A stretch of 64,000 bases of DNA from Bosea beijingensis (GTDB taxonomy: Bacteria > Pseudomonadota > Alphaproteobacteria > Rhizobiales > Beijerinckiaceae), in the NCBI RefSeq assembly GCF_030758975.1, contig NZ_CP132359.1, positions 696,810 to 760,809 of the forward strand, given 5' to 3'. Shown piece by piece: positions 36,669 through 46,273 of this stretch (its first letter is position 1; every line of letters begins with the position of its first letter). Made by a program: the position numbers and the translations under genes. Under the pieces are notes generated by a model. It was not told the origin of the DNA. It ran no database searches and was given only the letters and a program-made list of their open reading frames with translations.

Positions 36669-37355
36669 GGTGACGATGCCGCCCGCGCCCTCGATGATGG
36701 GTATCAGCGCGACGATGTCGTAGGGCTTGAGGCCACTCTCGATGACGAGATCGACATGGCCGGCCGCCAGCATGCAATAGGCGTAGCAATCGCAGCCGTA
36801 GCGCGAGAGCCGGACCTCCTTCTCGACGCGGGCGAAGGCCTTCGCCTCCGCGCCCTTGAACAGGGCCGGCGTCGTCGTCATCAGCGTCGCCGCTGCGAGA
36901 TCTGTGGTCTGGCGCGTCCGCAGCTTCTTCGGGCCGCCCGGTCCTTCATAGCGCGCCTCGCGCCCGTCCCCGGAAAAGCGCTCGCCCGAAAAGGGCTGGT
37001 GCATCATGCCGTAGACCGGCACGCCGTTGCGGGTGAGCCCGATCAGCGTGCCCCAGACCGGGATGCCGGAGATGAAGGCGCGCGTCCCGTCGATCGGGTC
37101 GAGCACCCAGACATACTCGGCATCGGTGTTCTCGCTGCCGAATTCCTCGCCGAGCACGCCATGGGCCGGGAACTGCCGCTTGATCATGTGGCGCATCACC
37201 GTTTCGCCGGCGCGGTCGCCTTCGGTCACGGGATCGAACACCCCGCCGCGGGACTTGTCCTCCGTCGCATGCAGCGCCCGGAAGAAAGGCAGGATCGCCC
37301 GGCCGGACTGCGTCGCCAGCTCTGCGACGAAAGCGCCGAAATCGACTGCGCTCAT
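36573..37355 (-). CDS. hisN: Inositol monophosphatase family, histidinol-phosphatase (HisN) type
   Basis: 260-residue Mg-dependent phosphatase. Metal-binding Glu residues lie in 'GVLGEEFGSE' (residues 67-75) and the family motif 'WVLDPIDGTRAFISG' at 84-97; the second motif near the end is 'YDIVALIPIIEGAGGIVTSWDG'. 'GIPVWGTLIGL' and the 'CDCYAYCMLAAGHVDLVIE' stretch fit alphaproteobacterial HisN, which removes phosphate from histidinol-phosphate. A generic SuhB-like inositol phosphatase is the alternative. Start at 37355 (MSAVDFG) gives the family length. Confidence 0.85.
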   Translation of the reverse strand: MSAVDFGAFVAELATQSGRAILPFFRALHATEDKSRGGVFDPVTEGDRAGETVMRHMIKRQFPAHGVLGEEFGSENTDAEYVWVLDPIDGTRAFISGIPVWGTLIGLTRNGVPVYGMMHQPFSGERFSGDGREARYEGPGGPKKLRTRQTTDLAAATLMTTTPALFKGAEAKAFARVEKEVRLSRYGCDCYAYCMLAAGHVDLVIESGLKPYDIVALIPIIEGAGGIVTSWDGGSAAGGGRILAAGSKALHEAAMALLAG

Positions 37356-37507
37356 GAATAGGCACTCCAGTTTGCTGCTTTGCAGCATAAACCCCGCGGT
37401 GGACCACTCGAACCGGGGCTCGGATGCGGAGATATCCGAAAAACCCTGGCTTTTGGCCATGGCATCATGCGCTCACCGCATGGCGCCATTGATTTCGCTG
37501 ATTTTAA

Positions 37508-37536
37508 TTGCGTTTTGCAGCGCACCCTCATATTGT
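37508..37536 (+). promoter_or_regulatory. Promoter of the small RNA gene
   Basis: -35 TTGCGT (37508-37513), 17-base spacer, -10 TATTGT (37531-37536). Initiation is expected near 37543, ahead of the terminator-ended small RNA. Confidence 0.55.
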
Positions 37537-37542
37537 GCATTG

Positions 37543-37632
37543 CGAAGGGGAGATGACCTCAAACCTTCATTGCCCTCCTTGGGCGTTTCCTCCCTAGACT
37601 TGGGCCGCCACGCAAGTGTGCGGCCCTTTTTT
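37543..37632 (+). ncRNA. Small regulatory RNA, mmgR/suhB (alpha-r8-like) family
   Basis: About 90 bases with no reading frame, on the plus strand between the hisN-type gene and the N-formylglutamate amidohydrolase gene. It holds a pyrimidine-rich single-stranded stretch ('gggcgtttcctccctagact', which could pair with ribosome sites) and ends in a strong terminator, gggccgc/gcggccc with six T residues (37602-37632). The core 'TTTCCTCCCTAGACTTGGGC' is what I recall for the suhB RNA family of rhizobia (MmgR in Sinorhizobium), which regulates polyhydroxybutyrate storage there and sits beside an inositol-phosphatase gene. The 5' end is inferred from the promoter. Confidence 0.72.
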
Positions 37633-37662
37633 CTTGGAAATGGTCCCGCTCCGCCCCTGCCG

Positions 37663-38583
37663 CTATTCGGCCGCCTCGCGCCATTCGTCGAGCCAGCCGC
37701 TCCAGCGCGCGAAGCAATCCGCCATCACAGCCGTCATCGCCTGCTCGACTTCGCCGAAACCGGCATGCGGCTCCAGCGTCGCCTCGTTCATGTAGAGCGC
37801 CCGGTTCACCTCGATCTGCAAGGCATGCACGCCGGCCGCCGGCGCGCCGTAATGCTCGGTAATGAAGCCGCCCGCATAGGGCCGGTTGCGGGTGACGCTG
37901 AAGCCCAGTCGCGTGAAGGACTGCTCGGCAATGTCGATGATGTAGCCGGCAGCGCTGGTGCCGAAGCGGTCGCCGAGAATGATGTCGGATTTCGCCAGCC
38001 CGTCGCGATCGAGCCCGGCCGAGGGCATCGAATGCGCATCGACGAGGATGCAAGTGCCGAACACACCTTGCGTACGCTGGACGAGGCTGCGCAGGCCGGC
38101 GTGATAGGGCCGGTAGAGATCCTCGATGCGGGCGAGCCCCTCCTGGACCGGAATCTTCCCGAAATAGATCTCCTGCCCGTCGCCGACGATCCGGGGGATC
38201 GTGCCGAGCCCGCCGGCGACCCGCATCGAGCGGGTATTGGCGAAGGGCGGCACCCGCCCCTCGAACATACGCGGATCGAGCTCGTAGGGTTCGCGATTGA
38301 CGTCGAGATAGGCGCGCGGGAACTCGGCCACGAGCAGCGGCGCGCCGAGCGAGACGCTCTGTGCGAAAAGCCTGTCGACATAGGCGTCTTCCGAGCGCCG
38401 GAGGCTACGCAGGGGCAGGCGCGCCGCCTCGACGAATCCGCGCGGATAACAGCGGCCGGCATGCGGCACGTCGACCACCACCGGCACGACCTGGAGGGCC
38501 GGCTGGTAGAGGCTGAACGGCCGCTCGATCTCGGCGACGACGTCGTCCGGCGCGGGCGGGAAAGGAGCTGAGGACAGGCTCAT
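37663..38583 (-). CDS. N-formylglutamate amidohydrolase
   Basis: 306-residue metal-dependent amidohydrolase of the N-formylglutamate deformylase (FGase) family, known from the end of some histidine degradation routes. The active site segments are 'VPVVVDVPHAGRCYPRGF' (near residue 40), 'RSEDAYVDRLF', the metal ligand area 'ILVDAHSMPS' and 'TENRPYAGGFITEHYG'-like 'TRNRPYAGGFITEHYG'. No hut genes are nearby, but FGase next to cpdR is a regular rhizobial neighbourhood. The ATG at 38583 is used; six more residues from an upstream ATG are possible. Confidence 0.88.
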   Translation of the reverse strand: MSLSSAPFPPAPDDVVAEIERPFSLYQPALQVVPVVVDVPHAGRCYPRGFVEAARLPLRSLRRSEDAYVDRLFAQSVSLGAPLLVAEFPRAYLDVNREPYELDPRMFEGRVPPFANTRSMRVAGGLGTIPRIVGDGQEIYFGKIPVQEGLARIEDLYRPYHAGLRSLVQRTQGVFGTCILVDAHSMPSAGLDRDGLAKSDIILGDRFGTSAAGYIIDIAEQSFTRLGFSVTRNRPYAGGFITEHYGAPAAGVHALQIEVNRALYMNEATLEPHAGFGEVEQAMTAVMADCFARWSGWLDEWREAAE

Positions 38584-38805
38584 CACGAGCGACTGAAGCA
38601 CACAAACCTGACTGGTTGAAGCGATGTCGCGAACCCCTGTAAATTCTCTGCTGGATTCACGCGTTGTTTACCATGATGTTGCCTTATCAAAGGACATGGT
38701 TCCAACTGTGCGGCCGGGTGAGTACCCAACCGTTCCAGACCCGGCCTTGGCCGCGGTGCCAGACGTTATAGAAACACAGGCCTCAGGGACGCATAGATCA
38801 GGCCC

Positions 38806-39165
38806 ATGACGAAGATACTGCTCGCCGAAGACGACAACGATATGCGTCGCTTCCTGGTCAAGGCCCTGCAGAATGCGGGCTATGACGTCGCCTCATTCGA
38901 CAACGGCCTGTCGGCCTATAACCGCCTGCGCGAGGAGCCGTTCGAGCTCCTGCTGACGGATATCGTCATGCCCGAAATGGACGGCATCGAGCTGGCGCGT
39001 CGCGCCACCGAGCTCGATCCCGACATCAAGGTGATGTTCATCACCGGCTTCGCCGCCGTGGCGCTGAACCCCGATTCGCAGACCCCGAAGGATGCGAAGG
39101 TGCTGTCCAAGCCCTTCCATTTGCGCGAGCTCGTCAACGAAGTCGAGAAGCTGCTGGCGGCCTGA
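38806..39165 (+). CDS. cpdR: Single-domain response regulator CpdR
   Basis: 119-residue receiver domain with no output domain. The acidic pocket is 'LLAEDDNDM', the phosphoacceptor Asp52 in 'LLLTDIVMPEMDG', Thr80 in 'MFITGF' and Lys102 in 'VLSKPFHL'. Length, start (MTKILLAEDD) and the 'GFAAVALNP' loop match CpdR, which when unphosphorylated leads ClpXP to the pole and promotes CtrA breakdown; CckA-ChpT dephosphorylates or phosphorylates it. It may tie into the CtrA-type box found at 20.66 kb. Confidence 0.93.
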   Translation: MTKILLAEDDNDMRRFLVKALQNAGYDVASFDNGLSAYNRLREEPFELLLTDIVMPEMDGIELARRATELDPDIKVMFITGFAAVALNPDSQTPKDAKVLSKPFHLRELVNEVEKLLAA

Positions 39166-39332
39166 GCGCCGTTCGGCATCTCGCGAAAAGAGATGCCAAC
39201 AGCCTCGTGAGAATTTATGCGGCAAACGCCTTGCCACCCGCGAAGCGAGCCGCTATAGCCCCCTCACCTCGCAGCGTGAACGCGGCCAACACGGCTCGGA
39301 CACGCTTCCGGAAGCCTCCTCAGGGCGGCGAC

Positions 39333-40771
<1,439 letters not shown>

Positions 40772-40971
40772 GACGAAGGCCTTCGATACTGGCGATTGAT
40801 GTAGGCTTGGACATCCTCAGGGGTGAAGCGCGGCCCTACCGGGAACGCGTAGAAATCGATCGCTCCGGACTTTCGGGCGCGCCGAAGCTCGCCAGAGCGG
40901 AAAAAAGGCCATAGGGCCTCGACTTCCTGCTCGGTGAGGTATTTTTCCGGGGGGATCACATCGAGAACCAT

Positions 40972-41506
40972 CACGGCACACTGCCGCGCTGATACCGATG
41001 AGGATCGTCAAACGAGGGGACGGTTTGCGGCACGAGTGATTCCACGGCTAAACCCCGCCCTAAGGCGCAGCGTCCGTGCCTCACTCGAATTCGCCCAGGC
41101 TGGCACATTTGCCTGGCACGGCGGGATCGCGGGTCTCAACGCGACGGCCCAGCGGGATCTGTTTACGCCGACCCCTAATTCGTTCCAACGACGCGGCCGC
41201 TACGAACATGAGCCGTAATCGACCAAGACCTTCCGGATGTCGAATGCCGACGGCCTCCGGTTGCCGCCGGCGCTGCCGAACATCGTGGTCACGCGGCAAC
41301 AGCGCTGTTTCATCGGAAGGCGAAGGGGCGAGGTATCCCGGTGTGTGGAGAATCCCGCTGGCCGTCACCCGCGACCCGAATCGATCACGATGCACAAAGA
41401 ACATAGCATGAATTCCTATGAGATCGAAGCCACCGAGCTGCTCGAGGCTTTGTGAGGGCAAGCGGGACCTGCGCCGCTGCAAGCCTCGCTCTTGGCTGCG
41501 ATGAGG
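40972..41506. other. Stretch without a confident gene
   Basis: 535 bases between the HTH ORF and the first orphan gene. A plus-strand frame 41237-41455 and a minus-strand frame 41081-41482 overlap each other; neither has a ribosome site or recognisable sequence. It may contain decayed genes. Confidence 0.4.
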
Positions 41507-42232
41507 TCAGGTTCGTCCGGCCAGTTTCTGGCGCTCGCGACGTCGCATGACGAGCGTCGTCGCGAGCAGGGTGGCGAGGCCGCAGCCCGTCATTGCCTCG
41601 CGCGAGACGGCCGCATCGCCAGCGATGTCGCAGGCCCGTCCGAGATATGTTTCGAAGAGTTGCTCCCGCAGGAGTGCGACTTCGCCGATGAAACCGTTGG
41701 AGTAGGGCTTGCAGGAATAGTCGCTCTGCAGCACCTCTCTGTGCCAGGCTGCAAGCGCCGAGAGCTGACGATCATCGATGCCATCGCGCAGGCTCTTCCC
41801 AGCCATGGGCACTTCGGCTCCGCCGATCAGATGAGTGTCAAGATCACAGCTGGCGACCCCTCCCGCTTCCGGCAGGAACGTGGCGAGAAGATCCCGGAAC
41901 ACTGCGTTGTTCTGCAGCGGTCTTTTGACCAGCAGCGCCATCAGCAGGTCGCTCGCGATCAGCAGATCGGCAGCATTAGCAGCCTCGGCGAATTCAGCAG
42001 TATCGCGCCGGCTTGGAAGCGCTTTGGTCGCTTCGCTGATTACCTTCATGCGCGCGTAGGCGTTAACGAGGAAGGCCTCGGAGTAGCCAGGCAAGCTATT
42101 GCTCTGAAAGAACGAATTGAATGCCTCGCGCTGGTCGGGCGAGCAGTCGAGAATGGCCGACATCGCGTCGGTAATCGGCGGCTTGCCCGGTGAGCTAACA
42201 TGCCCGAAGGTGATGATAGTCATAGTCTTCAC
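41507..42232 (-). CDS. Island orphan family protein A
   Basis: 241-residue soluble, helix-rich protein of unknown function. It is a paralogue of the product of 44397-45131: both start with 'FGHVS-x-PG-x-P-x-x-TDA-x-SA-x-L' and share a central 'DLLIASDLLMALL'-like helix and 'D-x-x-L-x-x-LA/IA-x-W'. No catalytic motif is apparent. A C-terminal hydrophobic stretch ('GCGLATLLATTLVM') might be a membrane-contacting helix. The gene has the shared leader motif 15 bases before its start. Confidence 0.6.
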   Translation of the reverse strand: MKTMTIITFGHVSSPGKPPITDAMSAILDCSPDQREAFNSFFQSNSLPGYSEAFLVNAYARMKVISEATKALPSRRDTAEFAEAANAADLLIASDLLMALLVKRPLQNNAVFRDLLATFLPEAGGVASCDLDTHLIGGAEVPMAGKSLRDGIDDRQLSALAAWHREVLQSDYSCKPYSNGFIGEVALLREQLFETYLGRACDIAGDAAVSREAMTGCGLATLLATTLVMRRRERQKLAGRT

Positions 42233-42602
42233 TTTCAGTATTTTGTCTTTCGGGGGTTATTCGGAATTACTTCCAAACAATCTTCTTTGTGCCTCGACTG
42301 ACCTCGTGCATCCGTTTTGGCGTTCGAGAGCAGCGGAACGGACTTCGACGAAGATGCTGGTCTGTCGCGGCGGATTATTCCGGGCCGCTGAGCATGCTTG
42401 GCAGGCCGCGATGCCTTTATGGCATCGGATACACGGCGAAGCGTGTACGGCGAGATCTGGCATCCTAGGCCCAAGGGGCTTGCGCCGGTCCGGGCGCCGT
42501 GTGATCGGCACGTCGTGTTTTTGAGCATGTGCCTGGCGGATTGCAGCCGTTGACGACCGCAATCCGAGTTTCGAGTGCTCTCGAAGCATCCGAGCGGTGA
42601 GC
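42233..42602. other. Region between orphan genes A and B
   Basis: 370 bases. Apart from the leader motif, a minus-strand frame (42257-42589) starting 13 bases after gene B's stop contains a Cys-rich 'CIRCHKGIAACQAC' segment. It could encode a small zinc-binding protein but has no ribosome site, so I do not call it. Confidence 0.35.
42247..42257 (-). promoter_or_regulatory. Shared leader motif, copy 1 (variant)
   Basis: Minus strand reads acccccgaaag, 14 bases before the start codon of the gene at 42232. It lacks the GA present in the other copies. Confidence 0.45.
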
Positions 42603-43214
42603 TCAGATCGCGTTGCCGCCGCTGGACGTCTGCACGAGGCGGACACCTGGGAGGTTCAGTGCCATGATCGCTTGCTGGACCTCGGATCGGCTTCGACAGG
42701 CGACGTAGCACCCCGCCTCATTGCGGATGCCGATCTCGACGATGGCGCTCGTCGGGATGGTTTCGAACGACACGTACCAGGTCGAGGCTTTGATGAACCC
42801 GCCACCGGAGAGGATCAGGGCACGGCGCGTGTCCTTGTCGACTTTGGTCGTCGACCACTGAAGCCAGTTGAAGAGACCATGACTGTGCTCAGGGAGGTCG
42901 ATTTGGATGCGAACCTGTCGCTTGTCAGCGAAGCGCGCTCCATTTGGCGGACGAACGCCGTCAGCCTCCTCGAAGAAGCGGCGCTGGCTCGCGGTGAGCA
43001 GCCCAGGCTCGCCAAGCCCGTGTTCAGCTGGATCGGAATCGGTGGTCAGGTTGACGCCGTTAGCGATCAGGTTCCGACCGTAGTACCTGCGCTTGTCGGG
43101 CTTCTTCATGTTCCCAACGAGGTTGGGACTGTCGATCACGACCTCCCCGCGATTGAGGCCGTACGTCATGATCGACTCGATGTGTTCGATCGCGGTGAAG
43201 TGATACAGTTCCAT
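42603..43214 (-). CDS. Orphan gene B: possible ADP-ribosyltransferase-fold protein
   Basis: 203 residues. The N-terminus 'MELYHFTAIEHIESIMTYGL' with 'NRGEVVID' and then 'NGVNLTTD' recalls the H-F-T/L-T-T-D signature of ART-fold proteins of the DarT/Tpt1 type, which use NAD or act on nucleic acid ends. The later 'STWYVSFETIPTSAIVEIGIRNE' is beta-rich. No catalytic Glu can be assigned with confidence, so activity is uncertain. Possible roles include toxin or effector. It has the consensus leader motif 16 bases upstream. Confidence 0.55.
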   Translation of the reverse strand: MELYHFTAIEHIESIMTYGLNRGEVVIDSPNLVGNMKKPDKRRYYGRNLIANGVNLTTDSDPAEHGLGEPGLLTASQRRFFEEADGVRPPNGARFADKRQVRIQIDLPEHSHGLFNWLQWSTTKVDKDTRRALILSGGGFIKASTWYVSFETIPTSAIVEIGIRNEAGCYVACRSRSEVQQAIMALNLPGVRLVQTSSGGNAI

Positions 43215-43229
43215 GCGGCAAACTCTCTA

Positions 43230-43241
43230 CTTTCTCGGGGG
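43230..43241 (-). promoter_or_regulatory. Shared leader motif, copy 2
   Basis: Minus strand reads cccccgagaaag, 15 bases before the gene B start. A ggggaattacccc hairpin overlaps its 5' side. Confidence 0.55.
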
Positions 43242-43388
43242 TAATTCCCCTTTCGCTACGCCGCGGACTTCTCTCAGTGAAAAAGCCCCGCACTCGGTGA
43301 GGCAGGGCTTCTCTGTTCGTTTTGGATCGAGATCGAGCGGGTAATAGAGCGGAGACCTCGCTGCGGGCCCTTGGCCCCTCGCAGAGCG

Positions 43389-44186
43389 TCAGAATGCCTC
43401 GCGATACCGCTTCGCGGCGTCGGCCATGCCCTCGCCTTCGAGCCAACGGAGGAGCACGTCCGATGGAGCAGGCTTTTGGCCGTAAGCATGGGCCAGCAAG
43501 GTTGAGCCGGGTCGATAGATTGTGACCGTCACGCCGCCGAACGGGCGTTGCTTAGGCCCGGGACTCTCGTGGTAGGGCGACAGGGCTCGTAAGATGACGA
43601 GCCGCACCATATCGCGCACGACGGTGTTGGCATGAGGGATCCAGATTTCATCCGACCCGGTGTTCACCAGCCAGGCACTGTCGACCTCGATGAGCCTGTC
43701 ATGACCGACGGGCGACAGCCACATCGCGAGGCTGACGGAATAATCCCTTTGCAGCGCCATGATGCAGTTGCGGTCGGTCATGGCGAGGCTCTGCATGATC
43801 TCGGTGACGCGAGCTGGGCCCAATCGCGCGTGCTGAGCCCTTGGATGATTTGCCGCGCCGGATGATGCGCGGGACGTGACCCGCCAACCATTTGCAGATC
43901 GTCCGGGCAAAATCTCGCTTGTTGCCGCTCGCAACTTCGGAAGCACATCGGCGCGCGTCAGGCTTCGGGCCCGAAAGATGGCCTCGAGCACATCGTCGTA
44001 TTTGGCCCGAGCCTGTTCAACCGCATCGAAAGGGGTCTTTGCCTTGTCGCTGTACTGGAACAGCGGATGGCCGTCGGCGGAGTAGAGGCGCACGCTGTGC
44101 TGGCGCAGGCGATCAGCGACTTTCGGCTTTGCGGCCGCCGAGCCCAGGCTGTTGGGCGAAGTGATCTGGTGAATGGCGTTCGTCAT
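43389..44186 (-). CDS. Orphan gene C: hypothetical protein
   Basis: 265-residue protein with no recognised domain. The first 60 residues are basic and helical ('SVRLYSADGHPLFQYSDKAKTPFDAVEQAR'-type region, shown in part). A beta-rich centre includes 'DRLIEVDSAWLVNTGSDEIW', and the end ('PSDVLLRWLEGEGMADAAKRYREAF') is helical. It shares the leader motif with its neighbours and is on the same strand, so it belongs to the same regulated gene set. Not found as a known family by eye. Confidence 0.6.
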   Translation of the reverse strand: MTNAIHQITSPNSLGSAAAKPKVADRLRQHSVRLYSADGHPLFQYSDKAKTPFDAVEQARAKYDDVLEAIFRARSLTRADVLPKLRAATSEILPGRSANGWRVTSRASSGAANHPRAQHARLGPARVTEIMQSLAMTDRNCIMALQRDYSVSLAMWLSPVGHDRLIEVDSAWLVNTGSDEIWIPHANTVVRDMVRLVILRALSPYHESPGPKQRPFGGVTVTIYRPGSTLLAHAYGQKPAPSDVLLRWLEGEGMADAAKRYREAF

Positions 44187-44201
44187 GTCTGGTCCCTCTT
44201 C

Positions 44202-44213
44202 TTTCTCGGGGGT
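44202..44213 (-). promoter_or_regulatory. Shared leader motif, copy 3
   Basis: Minus strand reads cccccgagaaag, about 15 bases before the gene C start, followed by AAGAGGGA that serves as ribosome site. Confidence 0.55.
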
Positions 44214-44396
44214 GCTTTCTGCCTTCCCTCGAAATCACCGATTTCTCGTCTGGTCCGCCGAAGGCGTTCTGGCTCGCAGCGGTCATCGAGCCACCCTGCG
44301 GTTTGTCGAGGACGCGCATTGCGACCTCGACAATGGCAGGTCACCGTCAAGGCGAGGCCACAAGGCAGGCCCGGTGATGCCGCCCGCCTGGAAGCT

Positions 44397-45131
44397 TCAA
44401 TCCTCGCAGGGCATGAGGATGCCGCGAGGGTCGGGTTCGCGGTCGGCGAGTTCCACGGAGAACGCAACCGCGATGACGCAGGCGTGGCGGGCCCGGACGC
44501 CGAGCCCGGTTTCGGGCAGTTTGAATTCGCGGCCGTCGACATTGCTGAACAGCGCATCGTGAACGATGGCGATGTCGCTGAAGAGACCGATGACGTGGTC
44601 ACGGGCGGGAGCGGAAGTGCGACGCGCCCGCGACCACCGTGCGATCTGTTGAAGATCGCTGTCGGTCATGCCCTCGGCGAGATCATGAAGGCCCAGCGCT
44701 TTGGCCCTGTCAGCTGCGATATGCAGATCGACGGAGCCGGCGCGCTCCCGCACATCGGGCAGGACCAACCCGATGGCGTCTTTGACTCGTGCGAACGTTT
44801 CTTTGCTGTCATCTGCAAGGAGCGCGGCGACGAGGTCTGCGGCGATCAGAAGGTGCGCAGCCTGGCAGGCATCCCGGTCACAGGCGGCGAGCGGCTGCAT
44901 ATGACGTTCGGCGAAGTAGGTGCGCAGCACGAAGATGCGCAGGATCGCGCGAGCGATCAGGCCCTCGGCGACTTCGGCGCCGCGTTGACGCAGGCCATAG
45001 TGCCATTGGTCGAGGTAGTTCGCGGGCGCATCAGCGAGCATAGCGCTGAGCGCGTCGGTGAGCACCGGTTCCCCCGGCTGCGAGACATGCCCGAAGCAGG
45101 CGCGAGGGGCGAGGCGAGCGGCGTTCGTCAT
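44397..45131 (-). CDS. Island orphan family protein D (paralogue of A)
   Basis: 244-residue soluble, mostly helical protein. It is homologous along its length to the product of 41507-42232 (same 'FGHVS-x-PG-x-P' opening, 'AAHLLIAADLVAALLADD', 'SDLQQIARWSRA'). Function unknown. It is the first of the minus-strand set and faces the relaxase gene across 593 bases. Two related genes within 4 kb that both keep their reading frame suggest they are used, possibly as partners or as alleles of one role. Confidence 0.6.
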   Translation of the reverse strand: MTNAARLAPRACFGHVSQPGEPVLTDALSAMLADAPANYLDQWHYGLRQRGAEVAEGLIARAILRIFVLRTYFAERHMQPLAACDRDACQAAHLLIAADLVAALLADDSKETFARVKDAIGLVLPDVRERAGSVDLHIAADRAKALGLHDLAEGMTDSDLQQIARWSRARRTSAPARDHVIGLFSDIAIVHDALFSNVDGREFKLPETGLGVRARHACVIAVAFSVELADREPDPRGILMPCED

Positions 45132-45141
45132 CTTGATTTTC

Positions 45142-45153
45142 CTTTCTCAGGGG
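45142..45153 (-). promoter_or_regulatory. Shared leader motif, copy 4
   Basis: Minus strand reads acccctgagaaag, 10-11 bases before the gene D start; upstream lies a tttggga/tcccaaa hairpin. Confidence 0.5.
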
Positions 45154-45345
45154 TTTTGGGATCTCAGTCCCAAAGGGACCTCCTTTTTCGGAATTGCCTC
45201 TTCTCGTGGGCGCCGATCGTTCAGATGGTCGCCGTTCCTTGCCGCGGGCGTTGAGCCCGCCAGCCAACGGCTTTGCCGGAGGCCCCGGCACCGAGAGGTG
45301 ACGGCGAAAAATTTTTTTGGCCTGTCCGCTTCGTGCGGCGTCGTC

Positions 45346-45373
45346 TGTTGTTTTGATAGTTCTATGCACCAAC
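45346..45373 (+). repeat. 28-bp direct repeat, copy 1
   Basis: Shares agttctatgcaccaac exactly with the second copy and 26 of 28 bases overall (tgttgttt-ga-agttctatgcaccaac). Confidence 0.7.
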
Positions 45374-45527
45374 GCTTCGCGGCCTCGCGATGGTGCTCAC
45401 GCAAGCGGCCGACGCGTGCAGCGCAGAGGGCTCTTGCGTGCCTCGCCCGGTACATTTCCTCAAGCCGCCCGAGCGACCCGAGGCGGCAACTCAAGGCCTC
45501 TCGTCAGACCTAGGATGCGCCTGCGGA

Positions 45528-45555
45528 TGTTGTTTAGACAGTTCTATGCACCAAC
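45528..45555 (+). repeat. 28-bp direct repeat, copy 2
   Basis: Second copy, 182 bases downstream in the same direction, about 170 bases before the relaxase start. Confidence 0.7.
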
Positions 45556-45724
45556 AGGTGGCGTGGCCAACGCGCCCGTTCTCAATGGCTTATCAACCAT
45601 GGTCAAAAGCCCCCTCGAGAATTGGGCACCCACCTGCCTCATCCCTCAAATTGTCTGCAATCTATTTGGGGGCCGCTATCGGCATCGCCAGTTGAATGAC
45701 CGCGATGAAGTCGGGGGATTTTGC

Positions 45725-46273
45725 GTGGCGGTTTCAGACAACGCGGCGTTCGTCGCATCCTATTACTATCAGGAAGCAGGCCTCGCAGCGCGCGACGATC
45801 TGGCAAATGGAGTCTGGTACGCGCCAGATATCCGCATGAAGGTGCCCAACGGCACGCCCGTCTCTGAGGCTGACCTCAGAGAGGTACTCAAGCGTCGCTT
45901 GCCCTGGACTAACGAAACCGGGCCGGCCAAACGCGAGAGCAAGCAAAAGACGCCCACGAAGAAAGGCAGTGCCTCGATCGAAACCACGTCCGCAAGAGAC
46001 ATCAGCTTCTCGGTGCCGAAGTCCGTCTCCCTCGTCTGGGCGCTGGGCACGCCGGATATCCGGATGAAGATCGAGGAAGCTCAGCATCGCGCCGTGAAAC
46101 GCGCCATGGACCTGTTCTTCCAGAATGTCGCTCTTGAGCGCATTGGCAATTCGAAGGAACAGAAGACGCGGCCTGCAATCGCGTTCTGCGCGCTCTTTCT
46201 GCACGGAACCTCGCGCAATGCAAAGCGTGATGACGGCAAGCTCCATCCCGATCCGTGCGGTGCGGGCCTCGCG
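45725..46273 (+). pseudogene. MobF (TrwC/TraA-type) relaxase, 5' fragment
   Basis: N-terminal ~183 residues of a conjugative relaxase. It shows the catalytic tyrosine cluster near the start ('VASYYYQEAGLAARD'), then 'ARDISFSVPKSVSLVWALG' and 'AQHRAVKRAMDLFF', and 'FLHGTSRNAK', all TrwC-domain blocks. The sequence stops just where the histidine triad (DPQLHTH in the family) should come: only 'KLHPDP' remains before IS66 sequence begins. Helicase domains are absent. A GTG at 45725 with a GGGGGA ribosome site gives the usual short TrwC N-terminus; the frame is open further upstream. It can no longer act as a relaxase. Confidence 0.7.

Larger units (their letters stand above)
45132..45724. other. 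Divergent region between orphan gene D and relaxase
   Basis: 593 bases with the leader motif at the left, two copies of a 28-bp repeat and no convincing gene. Position before a relaxase gene makes it a candidate transfer-origin or control region. Confidence 0.5.

Noticed and set aside
38624..38809. 61-residue frame before cpdR
   Set aside because: No ribosome site or conserved pattern; the stretch is better read as the cpdR promoter region.
42257..42646. Cysteine-containing minus-strand frame after orphan gene B
   Set aside because: Possible small zinc protein, but no ribosome site and Arg/Ser-rich sequence typical of spurious frames.
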